DNA from: Candidatus Hydrogenedentota bacterium
GTDB lineage: Bacteria > Hydrogenedentota > Hydrogenedentia > Hydrogenedentiales > CAITNO01
Assembly (NCBI GenBank): GCA_903922535.1
Contig: CAIXUF010000267.1
Coordinates: forward strand, 1-6,395
Direction: 5' to 3'
Length of the DNA: 6,395 nt
Shown: positions 1-6,395 of the stretch, piece after piece
How the letters are laid out: every line of letters begins with the position of its first letter
How positions within the stretch are numbered: the stretch's first letter is position 1
Made by a program: the position numbers and the translations under genes
Notes under the pieces: model-generated
Told to the model about the DNA's origin: nothing
Database searches by the model: none
The model's input: only the letters and a program-made list of their open reading frames with translations

Positions 1-511
1 CCGCGTCCCGGTACTGGACGTACACGGTCTTTATGCCGTCAACGGTGGGCAGGGTCCAGGATTTGCCGGTGCCGTATGTCTCCCAGCCGCTCCAGGTGCT
101 GTTGTCATCGCTGAACTGCATCTGCGTCACGCCCGTGCCCGTGCCGTCGTCCGCCGACAGCGTCAGGGTGACATTGCGCGTGTTCGTGTATTGCGCGCCG
201 GCGTTGATGCTGATGGCGCCCGTGGGCGCGGCCGTGTCCAGCGTGATGGTGTCGTTGACCTTGAGCACATTGCCGGCCAGGTCTTTGAACTGGCCCCACA
301 CGGTCTTTACACCGTCACCGGCGGACAGGTTCCATGAAGTGGTCGCCGCATAGGGCTGCCAGCCGCTGTACGAACCCTCGGTGTCCGTGTTGCTGAAGCT
401 CATGCGCATTTCCGCCACACCCGAGCCGCCGGTGTCCGTGATGCTCATGTTCAGCGTCACGCCTGCGCTGGCCGTGCTGGCGGCGCCGCTGTTTATGCTC
501 ATCGTGCCGAC
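1..511 (-). repeat. D modules D5 and D6 (D6 truncated by the window edge)
   Basis: D5 (511-224, 288 nt) reads VGTMSINSGAAST, then TDTGGSGVAEMRMSFSN, then WNLSAGDGVKTVWGQFKD and LAGNVLK. It is closer to D1 than to its neighbours and has a few extra residues around MRMSFSNTDTEGS. D6 (223-1) reads TGAISINAGAQYTN, then GTGTGVTQMQFSDDNSTW, then KTVYVQYRDA, where the window ends inside the strand just before the expected AGN turn. The array therefore continues to the left of position 1. Confidence 0.82.
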
Positions 512-3268
512 AGGCGCGATGGAGTCATAGATCACCGTAAGCGCATTCGAGGGGCCGTTGTTGTTCCCCGCAGCGTCTTGGGCCGCATTGGCGGGCACCT
601 GCACCGTCACACTGCCCTGGGCCGCGGGCGTCATGGTCCACGTGTAGACCGTGTCCCCGTCGGCGCCGGTCAGGGCGCTGACTGTGCCGTTGCCCACGTG
701 GCCCGCCAAGTCGCCCGCGTCAAATCCGTACACCGGTTCGGTGAAGGTCGCCGTCACGGTGAACGACGCCGCGCTGGTCGCGCCGCCCGTCGTGGTGGTA
801 AGCGTCACGCCCGGCGGGGCCGTGTCGAGCGTGATGGTGTCGCTGATGGTGGCCGTGGAAGCGTTCCCCGCAACGTCTTGATACTGCGCATAGACGGTCT
901 TCAGGCCGTCGCCCGAACCCAGGGTCCACGGCGCCGTCCCCGCGTAGGCAATCCAGGAGCCCCAGGCCGAGTTGTCATTGCTGAAACGCATCAGGGTCAC
1001 GCCCGACCCGCCGTCGTTGTCGGAATACAGTGTCAGGGTGACATTGCCCTGGTTTGCATACAGTGCGCCTGCGCTAACGCTGACAGTGCCTGTGGGCGGC
1101 GTGGTGTCCAGCTTGATGGTGTCGCTGTAGCTGGAGGACACGTTCCCCGCCGCGTCCTGGTACTGGACATACACGGTCTTCACACCGTCACCGGCGGGCA
1201 GGGTGTACGACTTGTTCGTGGCGGCGGACTGCCAGGCGCTCCAAGCCGTGTTGTTGTCGCTGAAACGCATCAAGGTCACACCCGAACCGGCGCCGTCGGC
1301 CGAGGCCAGGGCAAGGGTTATTGCGGACATCTTTACAAAACCCGGTGTCGTCGTGTTGATGCTGATGGTGCCCGTGGGCGCCGCCGTGTCCAGCGTGATG
1401 CCGGCGCTGCAGGTCGTGGACACGTTGCCCGCGGCGTCCCGATATTGGGCGTAAACGGTCTTCGCACCGTCGCCGGTGGAGAGTGTCCAGGCTTTGCTTG
1501 CGGCGACGGTTTCCCAGGAGCTCCAAGTGGAGTTGTCATTGCTGAAGCGCATCACGCTCACGCCCGAACCGGTGCCGTCGGCCGAGGCCAGGGCAAGGGT
1601 CACGGCGGTTGTTTTCACATACCCCGGCGTTGTCGTGTTGATGCCGACGGTGCCTGTGGGCGCCGCCGTGTCCAGCGTAATGGTTGAACTGGTCTTGAAC
1701 ACGTTCCCCACCGTGTCTTGGAACTGCGCGTACACCGTTTTCACGCCGTCGCCGGCCGACAGGTTCCAGGATGCGGCCGCCGCGTAGGTTTGCCAGGCGG
1801 TGTAGGTGGCATCGTCATTGCTGAAACTCATGAGCGCAACGCCAGAACCGCCCGCATCGGTGACGGCGAATGTCAACGATGCCCCCCTGCTGTTTGTGGA
1901 GGCGGCGCCGCTGTTTATGAGCATCGTTCCCGCGGGCGGCGTTGAGTCGTAGAGGACCGTCAGCGTGCTGGAGGCCGTGTTCCAATTCTTCGCGTTGTCC
2001 TGGGCCGCACTTGCGGGAACCGCGGCCATCACGTTGCCCTGCGCGACGGGTGTAAGGTCCAGGGTGTAATCGGCGCCGGTCCCGGCAAAATTGCTCTTGG
2101 TCGCGTTCGTTACGATCACGTCGGTGATGTCAAATCCTGTGACATCCGAACTAAACGTGACACCAATGGTAATGGGGGAACTGTTCGTCGGGCTTGAAAC
2201 AAACGAGTCCAGGGTCACCGTCGGCTGAACGTTGTTATAGTTGCGGCTGAACTGTGTTGCGGCAACGTTGGGATTACCCGCCGCATCTTGGGTGACGCCG
2301 TCTGCGATATCCACGTAAACCGTGCCGTTGATGGACGGGTACAGGTCAAAACTGTAATGGGAGGCGTCCGTCGAGTGGAAATTTGCGACCACCGCATCTG
2401 TCGGCGATATGTCATCTCCGGTGAAGCCGGTTACAGGCTCGCTGAATGTCACCGTCACGGGGATCGGGGAAACGTTGGTCGGATCACCTGCTGTGGAACT
2501 TATGGCCACCGTCGGCGACACTGTGTCGTATGTCCGGGAAAATGCAAGGGCCGTTGTATTCAGATTTCCGGCGGGATCACTGACCGCGCCCGCGGCAATA
2601 TTCGCGGTCACGGCACCGTTGGCGGAGGGGGTAAGGTTCACAGTGTAATGGGACGCGTCAATCACGGCAAAACTGCCCGCCGTTGCGTTGGCCACGGAAA
2701 TGTCCGTGATGTCAAATCCGGTTACGGATTCGTTAAATGTGATGGACACCGGAATGGGGGACACGTTCGTGGACGGGGAGGTCGTCGAACTCATGGACCC
2801 CGTCGGGGCAATGCTGTCGTAAACCCGGCTCAATTGCACCGCAGCCGTGTTCGGATTGCCGGCCGCGTCCGTGGCCGCGCCGCCTGTTATGTCAGCCGTC
2901 ACCGGCCCCTGCCCTGTGGGCACGAGATTAACGCTGTAGTGCGCCGCATCGCCGGTCTGGAAGCCGCTCTTGGTGGCGTTGCCGACAACAATGTCGGTCT
3001 CATCGAATCCCGTCACGTTTTCGCTGAAGGTGATGGTCACGGGAATGGGCGATGTCTTGGTCGGGTTGGTTGCCGTGGACGACATCGCAACCGTGGGCGC
3101 AACACCGATTCCACCGCCGGCATGCGTCCCGCTGTTGGGCGTGCCCACCGTGTTGCCGGCCAAGTCCTGAACATTCGCCGCCGTTATGGTGACGGAACCC
3201 CCGTTGAACATCTCTCCCGACGCCCATGTCAGCCGGTATGTGCTGCCGCTCACCAAGGCGGCACCGGT
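1..3268 (-). CDS. Same giant Ig-like repeat protein, continuation after the frameshift (3' end off window)
   Basis: Reading codons that begin at 3268 gives 1,089 codons with no stop down to the left edge. It starts in the middle of module A2 (the segment GALVSGSTYRLTW matches VALVSGNTYRLTW of A1), then gives C1-C4, D1-D4, C5, D5 and part of D6. It has no signal peptide and begins inside a beta-sandwich, so it is not an independent gene. An automatic caller might start it at GTG 3253, which overlaps the upstream TGA as GTGA, or at ATG 3211; both starts fall inside the A2 fold. The residues are rich in Thr, Ser, Ala, Gly, Asp and Asn, with a single Cys (codon 1411-1409) and few Lys, as is usual for extracellular stalk domains. 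The C-terminus, where a membrane anchor, sorting signal or outer-membrane domain would be expected, is not in the window. Confidence 0.88.
512..811 (-). repeat. Isolated C-type module C5 inserted between D modules
   Basis: 100 residues: GVTLTTTTGGATSAASFTV, then FTEPVYGFDAGDL, then VYTWTMTPAAQGSVTVQVP, then AAQDAAGNNNG and ending LTVIYDSIAP. It is a C-type Ig-like domain, closest to C4 in its second half (TPVAQGNV / TPAAQGSV, VPASAAQD / VPANAAQD, LTVLYDS / LTVIYDS). It breaks the run of D modules, and what follows (D5) resembles D1, so C5-D5 repeats the C4-D1 arrangement. Confidence 0.78.
812..1933 (-). repeat. Tandem D modules D1-D4 (GSGV / KTVYxQ repeats)
   Basis: D1 1933-1658 (276 nt), then D2 1657-1376, D3 1375-1094 and D4 1093-812, each exactly 282 nt (94 residues). 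The pattern is TG(T/A).SI......(V/I)TL.L...DG.GSGV..MRFSNDN..WS.W, then W.L..GDG.KTVY.QY.DAAGNVS, then D.I.LDT..P. This is an Ig/fibronectin-like repeat common in bacterial extracellular proteins, where 'KTVYVQYRDAAGN' marks the last strands. D2 and D3 agree at about 60 of 94 residues by eye and are nearly identical in DNA over 40 nt (1561-1600 against 1279-1318). Confidence 0.82.
1934..3091 (-). repeat. Tandem C modules C1-C4 (Ig-like, Big_12/Big_13-like)
   Basis: C1 3091-2801, C2 2800-2510 and C3 2509-2219 each measure exactly 291 nt (97 residues); C4 2218-1934 is 285 nt. The shared pattern is SS....PTN.SPIPV.(I/V)TFSE.VTGFD..DI.V.NAT, then HY.(V/F)(N/D)L.P...G.V.A.I..GA..DAAGNPNTAA..FSR.YD. 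This S-P-I-P-V ... F-x-E-x-V-T-G-F ... D-A-A-G-N ... Y-D layout matches a well-known class of bacterial Ig-like repeats of large surface proteins (Big_12/Big_13 type; the group number is from memory). C4 is the most diverged: it has NSSPITIGVTFSSDV and AKN in place of AGN. Confidence 0.82.
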
Positions 3269-3408
3269 GGGTTGGCGGCCAAACTGCCCTTGCCCGCTCC
3301 GGATACGGTGTAATTGGATGCCGTGGCCGCGCCCGAGCCCATCAGTTCGCCAAAGGTTACGTCAACAGTCAACCCTGTCTGCACGTGAACCGCGGACACG
3401 GTTGGCGG
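3092..3408 (-). repeat. Ig-like module A2, interrupted by the frameshift
   Basis: Second copy of module A: PPTVSAVHVQTGLTVDVTF up to the break, then YRLTWASGEM, ITAANVQDLAGN and AGGGIGVAPT after it. It aligns with A1 along its whole length once one base is added at 3269-3271. It sits after the three B modules, so that A modules bracket the B array, and it leads into the C array through the same Gly-rich GGGIGV hinge used by A1. Confidence 0.8.
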
Positions 3409-6395
3409 TGTATGATCAACCGTGACGGCCGCGCTGGTAACACTCGCGGACAGCGAAGCGCCCTCCAGACCTTTGACGTCAGACGACGTGCTCACGCCAA
3501 GTTTTATGGTCCCGTCGCCCGTGACTCCGGTCAGGCTGACCGTGTAGTTTTGGGGCCCTCCGGAAATCGCGGCCCCCGTGTGCGCCACAGTGCCAGTCTG
3601 AGTGACAACCAGGTCGGCGGCATCGTTGAAATTGACAACGCTTTCGCTGAATCCGACCGAAAAACTTACCGTGCCGGCGTTTGTGGGGCTTGACGTCGTG
3701 GGCGTAATCACGTTGCAGACGGCGGCGGTGTGGTCTATGGTAACGGTGCCGCTCGCAACGCTGGACCCCAGGGCGTTGCCCGCGGCGTCGGTGATGTCGG
3801 AGGACATGTTCGCGGCGAGCGAGATGGTGCCGTCACCCGTGATGCCTGTTATGTTCACCGTGTAGCTCTGCTGGCCGCCGGAGAACGTTACCCCCGTGTA
3901 GGCCACGGTATTGGTCTTGGCAATCACCAAATCCGCGGCGGTGCCGAAGTTCAGAACGCTCTCCGAAAAATCAACCGTAAAGCTGACGGTTCCGCCGTTG
4001 GTCGGACTTGGGGTTATGGACGTTGCTGTCGCGGCGGGCGCGCTGTGGTCAACGGTCACAGGGGCGCTCGTCACGCTTGATGCCAGGGGGTTGCCCGCCA
4101 AATCTTGAATATCTGATGCCGTACTGGCCGCCAGCGCCACTGTTCCATCCCCCGTGACGCCCGTCACACTCACCGTGTAATTCTGCGGCCCCCCGGAAAT
4201 CGTCACGCCAGAATGCCCCAGTGTGCCCGTTTGAGAGATGACCAGATCCGGGGCGTTCGTGAAGTTCTGGACGCTTTCGCCAAAGGCCACGGTGAAACTA
4301 ACCGTCGCACTGTTGGTCGGGCTGGATGTTGTGGGCGTGATCGTCGCCGCTGTTGGCGAAACACCGATCCCCCCACCCGTCTGCGTTCCGGAATTCTGCG
4401 CGCCCATGGTGTTGCCGGAAAAGTCCTGAACATTCGCCGCGGTGACCGTAATCGTAATGTCGCCGCCCTGCCGCATCTCCCCGGTGGTCCACGTCAGCCG
4501 GTAGGTGTTGCCGCTGACCAGCGCCACGCTCGACGGAGTTGCCGCGAGACTGCCCTTGCCCGTTCCGGAAAGCGTGTAATTTGCGGCGGTGGTTGCCCCC
4601 GTCCCCATCGGGCGGTTGAAAGTGACGTCCACCGCCAAACCGCTTTGGACGGCCACCGATGACACCACCGGACCCTTCAGAAGAGCGCTTTCGTCGGCCC
4701 CGATATCGTTCATCGGGTCGCCTTGAGGCCGGGCTTCCGCATCCACGTCATAGGTTTGCGTCGTGTTCCCGGCGCGGCCCAGGCCGGCCGAAGAGCCTGT
4801 CTCGTGTCCCGTGATGTCAAGATACGGGTTGAGTGTCAGCGTTCCCGCCGCGACGCCCGCCAACCATGCCGTGGTGGGGTGTTGCGACGACCAAACAACG
4901 GACGGCCCGCCGCTTGATGCCAGCACCAGCGGCCGGGTGCCCTGCGAGGCATAGCCCGTCGTTGTGCCGGAAGCGTCCATGGCCACCGCGTCCGCCAACA
5001 TGGTGTCCGTGGCGCCTGTCTTGAAATGAACGAGTTCGGAGGATGCGCCTGTCAGTGTGCCGGCCAGCGTGTCGTTGCGGAGCAGTATCTGGCCGGAAGA
5101 GCCGGTTTGTGATCCGCTGAAGTCAATCCATGCGGTCGCGGAGGTGGTTCCGGCCCAAAGCGTGTTTGTTGCGGCAAGTAAAGGCGCGAAGGCGCCCCCG
5201 GTCGCGCCGCATAAATACTGTCCCGCGCCATTCATCCACAGGCAGCGGTTCATCTGAATGGAGGGATTTCCCGTGAGGCTGCCGCCGCTGGAATTGACGA
5301 ATCCGCTCGAACCGCCCTGCGTTGCGGTCAGATCCTGAAGGAGCAGGGTTCCCGCTCTTGGCTGGGCCAGAAGCCCTGTGCCCGCGGCAAACATCGGCGT
5401 CAAATCGGTCTTCGATGCCCGGGGGGTGCCGTCGTCGTTGCTCCCGTAGATTTCAACCGTGGACGTCGTGGTGCCGTAGCCAAACGCAATGGAACCGCAA
5501 CGGCCCAGGAACGTCGGCCGGTAAAAACGGAAGGTCGAGGCCGCGTCAAGACCGTTAAGCAGATTTGACGTGCCCGACCGGAATGAACAGTCTTTGAAAA
5601 CCAGGAGCGAATTTGCGGAACCGGTGCCATTGCTGTCCAAAACGACGGCATTGCCGGTCGCGGTGCTTGCCAAAATGCAATTGGTTGCCGTCAGGTTGAC
5701 GTGGCCGAAGAAGAACCGTACGCCCGTTCCGCTGGCCTGGGAAAAATCGGCGTTGTTCATGGTGACCAGCGTCTGGGGCGGGGTCCCGCCGGTCACACTC
5801 CCAATCGAAACGATGGCCGAGGTGTTGCCTGTGGCGCCACCTGTAAACGAAACATTGGTAAATGCATGGGGCTGTGCCGTGTTGGCATTGGGAAAGTTGA
5901 TGTACTTGCCGGTGCTGGCGGTCCCGCTTGTCAGGCGCGCCAGCACCACATTGGTCAGTATTACGTTGCAGGTGCTGCTGGTGCTGCTGGTTCTGAGCAC
6001 GTCCCTGCGGGTCACGCTGCTTTTGACGGTAATCGGGGATGCGGAAGAATAGCCAATGATGGAGACCGTGCCGGACGTGAGAGTCAAACTGAGCACGTAC
6101 GAACTTCCTGACGTTTTGTTAATCAGAATTGGCGAGGTATTGCCCGGTGCATATGTGATGGTAAGCGCTTTGGAGATTGATGTTGGTGAACCGTTAACCG
6201 TATACGAGGTGCCCTGAAGTTGAATTGTGTTCGAGGCGTCCGCGTTGCCGTTGGCGGTCGTTATTGCGGTTTCCAAGCTGCCCCCGGAAGCGACCACAAT
6301 CGTCGCCGCAAACACGGGGCTGGCCCACAAGACCGCCGCCAGACACCACAGGTATGCAATGACATGGCGGAAAATGCGGCTTTCATATCTTGAAA
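3250..6395 (-). CDS. Giant secreted beta-helix / Ig-like repeat protein, N-terminal part (5' end off window; frameshifted at 3' end)
   Basis: The frame is open from the right edge (6393) to TGA at 3252-3250, about 1,047 codons. In order it holds a signal peptide ending VFA|A, a roughly 520-residue Ser/Thr/Gly/Asn-rich region with the short repeating strand pattern of a right-handed parallel beta-helix, a D-I-G-A-D-E closing motif like that of 'choice-of-anchor Q' proteins, Ig-like module A1, three B modules and the first half of A2. The last five residues before the stop are out-of-frame readthrough, because a base is missing at 3269-3271; the same protein continues in the frame of the next entry. 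There is no in-frame ATG in the window. The in-frame TTG at 6330 would cut the signal peptide in half, so the real start lies beyond 6395. The role is inferred: an exported surface or extracellular protein, possibly an adhesin or a polysaccharide-binding protein. No catalytic residues could be recognised. Export is well supported; the function is not. Confidence 0.9.
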   Translation of the reverse strand, partial: SRYESRIFRHVIAYLWCLAAVLWASPVFAATIVVASGGSLETAITTANGNADASNTIQLQGTSYTVNGSPTSISKALTITYAPGNTSPILINKTSGSSYVLSLTLTSGTVSIIGYSSASPITVKSSVTRRDVLRTSSTSSTCNVILTNVVLARLTSGTASTGKYINFPNANTAQPHAFTNVSFTGGATGNTSAIVSIGSVTGGTPPQTLVTMNNADFSQASGTGVRFFFGHVNLTATNCILASTATGNAVVLDSNGTGSANSLLVFKDCSFRSGTSNLLNGLDAASTFRFYRPTFLGRCGSIAFGYGTTTSTVEIYGSNDDGTPRASKTDLTPMFAAGTGLLAQPRAGTLLLQDLTATQGGSSGFVNSSGGSLTGNPSIQMNRCLWMNGAGQYLCGATGGAFAPLLAATNTLWAGTTSATAWIDFSGSQTGSSGQILLRNDTLAGTLTGASSELVHFKTGATDTMLADAVAMDASGTTTGYASQGTRPLVLASSGGPSVVWSSQHPTTAWLAGVAAGTLTLNPYLDITGHETGSSAGLGRAGNTTQTYDVDAEARPQGDPMNDIGADESALLKGPVVSSVAVQSGLAVDVTFNRPMGTGATTAANYTLSGTGKGSLAATPSSVALVSGNTYRLTWTTGEMRQGGDITITVTAANVQDFSGNTMGAQNSGTQTGGGIGVSPTAATITPTTSSPTNSATVSFTVAFGESVQNFTNAPDLVISQTGTLGHSGVTISGGPQNYTVSVTGVTGDGTVALAASTASDIQDLAGNPLASSVTSAPVTVDHSAPAATATSITPSPTNGGTVSFTVDFSESVLNFGTAADLVIAKTNTVAYTGVTFSGGQQSYTVNITGITGDGTISLAANMSSDITDAAGNALGSSVASGTVTIDHTAAVCNVITPTTSSPTNAGTVSFSVGFSESVVNFNDAADLVVTQTGTVAHTGAAISGGPQNYTVSLTGVTGDGTIKLGVSTSSDVKGLEGASLSASVTSAAVTVDHTPPTVSAVHVQTGLTVDVTFGELMGSGAATASNYTVSGAGKGSLAANPPVPPW
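3266..3273 (-). other. Frameshift site: one base missing in a C run (GGG on + strand, 3269-3271)
   Basis: Upstream of here the protein reads GKGSLAANP; downstream it reads TGAALVSG in the -1 frame. The paralogous module A1 reads GKGSLAATPSSVALVSG with no break. Between the shared LAA and LVSG, A1 has six residues; A2 has AAC CC- ACC GGT GCC GCC, which is six codons if one base is added. Module A2 is 317 nt, that is 106 codons minus one base. A1 has 108 codons, and the two-codon difference is explained by its extra V-T in TITVTAAN against TITAAN. So exactly one base is missing and everything else aligns. An assembly error and a real recent mutation cannot be told apart from one sequence. Confidence 0.9.
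3412..4350 (-). repeat. Tandem B modules B1-B3 (Ig-like, about 102-106 residues each)
   Basis: Three tandem copies: B1 4350-4045, B2 4044-3730 and B3 3729-3412. The shared pattern is SPTN..TVSF.V.F.ESV.NF..A.DLV...T, then SGG.Q.YTV..TG.TGDGT, then SD(I/V).D.AGN.L..SV, ending VT(V/I)DH. The F-x-E-S-V strand and the D-x-AGN turn are characteristic of bacterial Ig-like repeats in large adhesins. B3 keeps the start and the YTV strand but replaces the D-x-AGN turn by KGLEGA (3474-3457). The exact Pfam group cannot be assigned by eye. Confidence 0.8.
4351..4674 (-). repeat. Ig-like module A1 (SbsA/SwmB-like)
   Basis: 108 residues beginning GPVVSSVAVQSGLAVDVTF and ending GGGIGVSPT. The pattern V-x-V-D-V-T-F-N-x-P-M ... 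NYTLSG ... YRLTW ... ITITVTAANVQDFSGN is that of bacterial Ig-like domains that follow surface-protein ends (SbsA/SwmB type). It is the intact paralogue of module A2 and is the reference that proves the frameshift there. It joins the beta-helix to the first B module. Confidence 0.75.
4690..6306 (-). other. Right-handed beta-helix region closed by a choice-of-anchor Q-like motif
   Basis: About 540 residues. It opens ATIVVASGGSLETAI, the type of start seen in many secreted beta-helix proteins (a strand, then a G-G-S-L-x-x-A-I helix cap). Then come irregular rungs of about 20-25 residues of the form hydrophobic-x-N/D-x-S/T-F, for example FTNVSFTGG, VTMNNADFS, NLTATNCIL, VFKDCSF, IQMNRCLWMN and ILLRNDTL. 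These N/C-D-C/T ladders are typical of parallel beta-helices in polysaccharide-active or adhesive surface proteins. It ends at 4749-4690 with D-V-D-A-E-A-R-P-x-x-D-P-x-N-D-I-G-A-D-E, the motif that closes 'choice-of-anchor Q' domains in many bacterial surface proteins. No lyase or hydrolase catalytic set could be identified, so binding rather than catalysis is the safer guess. A profile search against beta-helix families would settle the class. Confidence 0.72.
6307..6393 (-). other. N-terminal signal peptide (start codon off window)
   Basis: In the main frame the visible residues are SRYESRIFRH, a positively charged n-region, then VIAYLWCLAAVLW, a hydrophobic core, then ASPVFA, with an A-x-A-like end at VFA|A (cleavage between 6307 and 6306). 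The mature protein would begin ATIVVASGG. This is a standard Sec-type signal peptidase I signal. The core Cys is not placed in a lipobox (no small residues before it in the L-A/S-G/A-C pattern), so lipidation is not supported. Because no ATG or GTG lies in this frame before the right edge, the initiator must be further upstream. Confidence 0.82.

Noticed and set aside
578..1687. Long plus-strand open frame of 369 codons (Arg/Gly/His-rich)
   Set aside because: It lies antisense to the D and C modules. Its repeated 'VVIAETHQGHAR'-type segments are mirror images of the minus-strand repeats, the composition is that of a GC-rich shadow frame, and it matches no recognisable protein.
812..3091. CRISPR array or other regular DNA repeat
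   Set aside because: The 282- and 291-nt periods are whole-codon lengths of protein modules with diverged sequence throughout; there are no short identical repeats with unique spacers.
3250..3253. GTGA overlap of a stop and a start, suggesting translational coupling of two genes
   Set aside because: The downstream product would begin in the middle of an Ig-like fold and lack an export signal, while one missing base restores a complete module. A broken single gene explains this better.
3250..3273. Programmed -1 ribosomal frameshift
   Set aside because: The direction (-1) fits, but the codons GCC AAC CCA CCG GTG CCG contain no X-XXY-YYZ slippery heptamer, and module A1 encodes the same segment in one frame.
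2288..3313. Long plus-strand open frame of 341 codons
   Set aside because: It is antisense to modules C1-C3 and A2, with the same Arg/Gly/His-rich shadow composition and a period set by the minus-strand 291-nt repeats.
4213..4662. Plus-strand open frame of 149 codons, with similar ones at 3226-3693, 3730-4080 and 5570-6052
   Set aside because: All are fully inside the minus-strand gene, and none has a convincing start context or a recognisable domain.
6340..6350. Lipoprotein signal (Cys in the signal peptide)
   Set aside because: The Cys is preceded by Y-L-W and sits in the middle of the hydrophobic core, without the small residues of a lipobox. The VFA|A site is a better fit.

Overview
The whole window is the inside of one very large minus-strand gene, read from right to left, which runs off both edges. 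It encodes a secreted, repeat-built surface protein. About 2,130 codons are visible and neither the true start nor the true end is present. There are no RNA genes, no mobile elements and no intergenic gap, so no promoter or terminator can be seen. No marker identifies the organism. The GC-rich coding sequence, the beta-helix with a 'choice-of-anchor Q'-like end, and the very long Ig-like tail fit Gram-negative environmental lineages such as the PVC group or a related uncultivated phylum, but this is only a loose inference.

Layout in reading order (right to left): signal peptide (6393-6307); Ser/Thr/Gly/Asn-rich right-handed beta-helix region (6306-4750) closing with a D-x-D-A-E-x-R-P...D-I-G-A-D-E motif (4749-4690); Ig-like module A1 (4674-4351); three B modules (4350-3412); module A2 (3408-3092), which holds a 1-nt frameshift; four C modules (3091-1934); four D modules (1933-812); a single C module, C5 (811-512); D5 and the start of D6 (511-1, cut by the edge). 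All modules are about 92-108 residues and most end near an 'AGN' turn, as bacterial Ig-like/cadherin-like beta-sandwich repeats do. The likely picture is a beta-helix carried at the N-terminus of a long stalk of beta-sandwiches, with any cell anchor or secretion tag lying beyond the left edge.

The main anomaly is the frameshift. The reading frame from 6395 stops at TGA 3252-3250, but the protein homology continues without a break in the -1 frame from 3268 to position 1. One missing base in the GGG run at 3269-3271 accounts exactly for the difference. Beyond that frame there are no stops for 1,089 codons, so this is either a sequencing/assembly error or a very recent inactivating mutation. The other points of interest are the mosaic, nested duplication history of the modules and a conventional start codon that must lie outside the window. 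I found no convincing evidence of a novel multi-gene system here.
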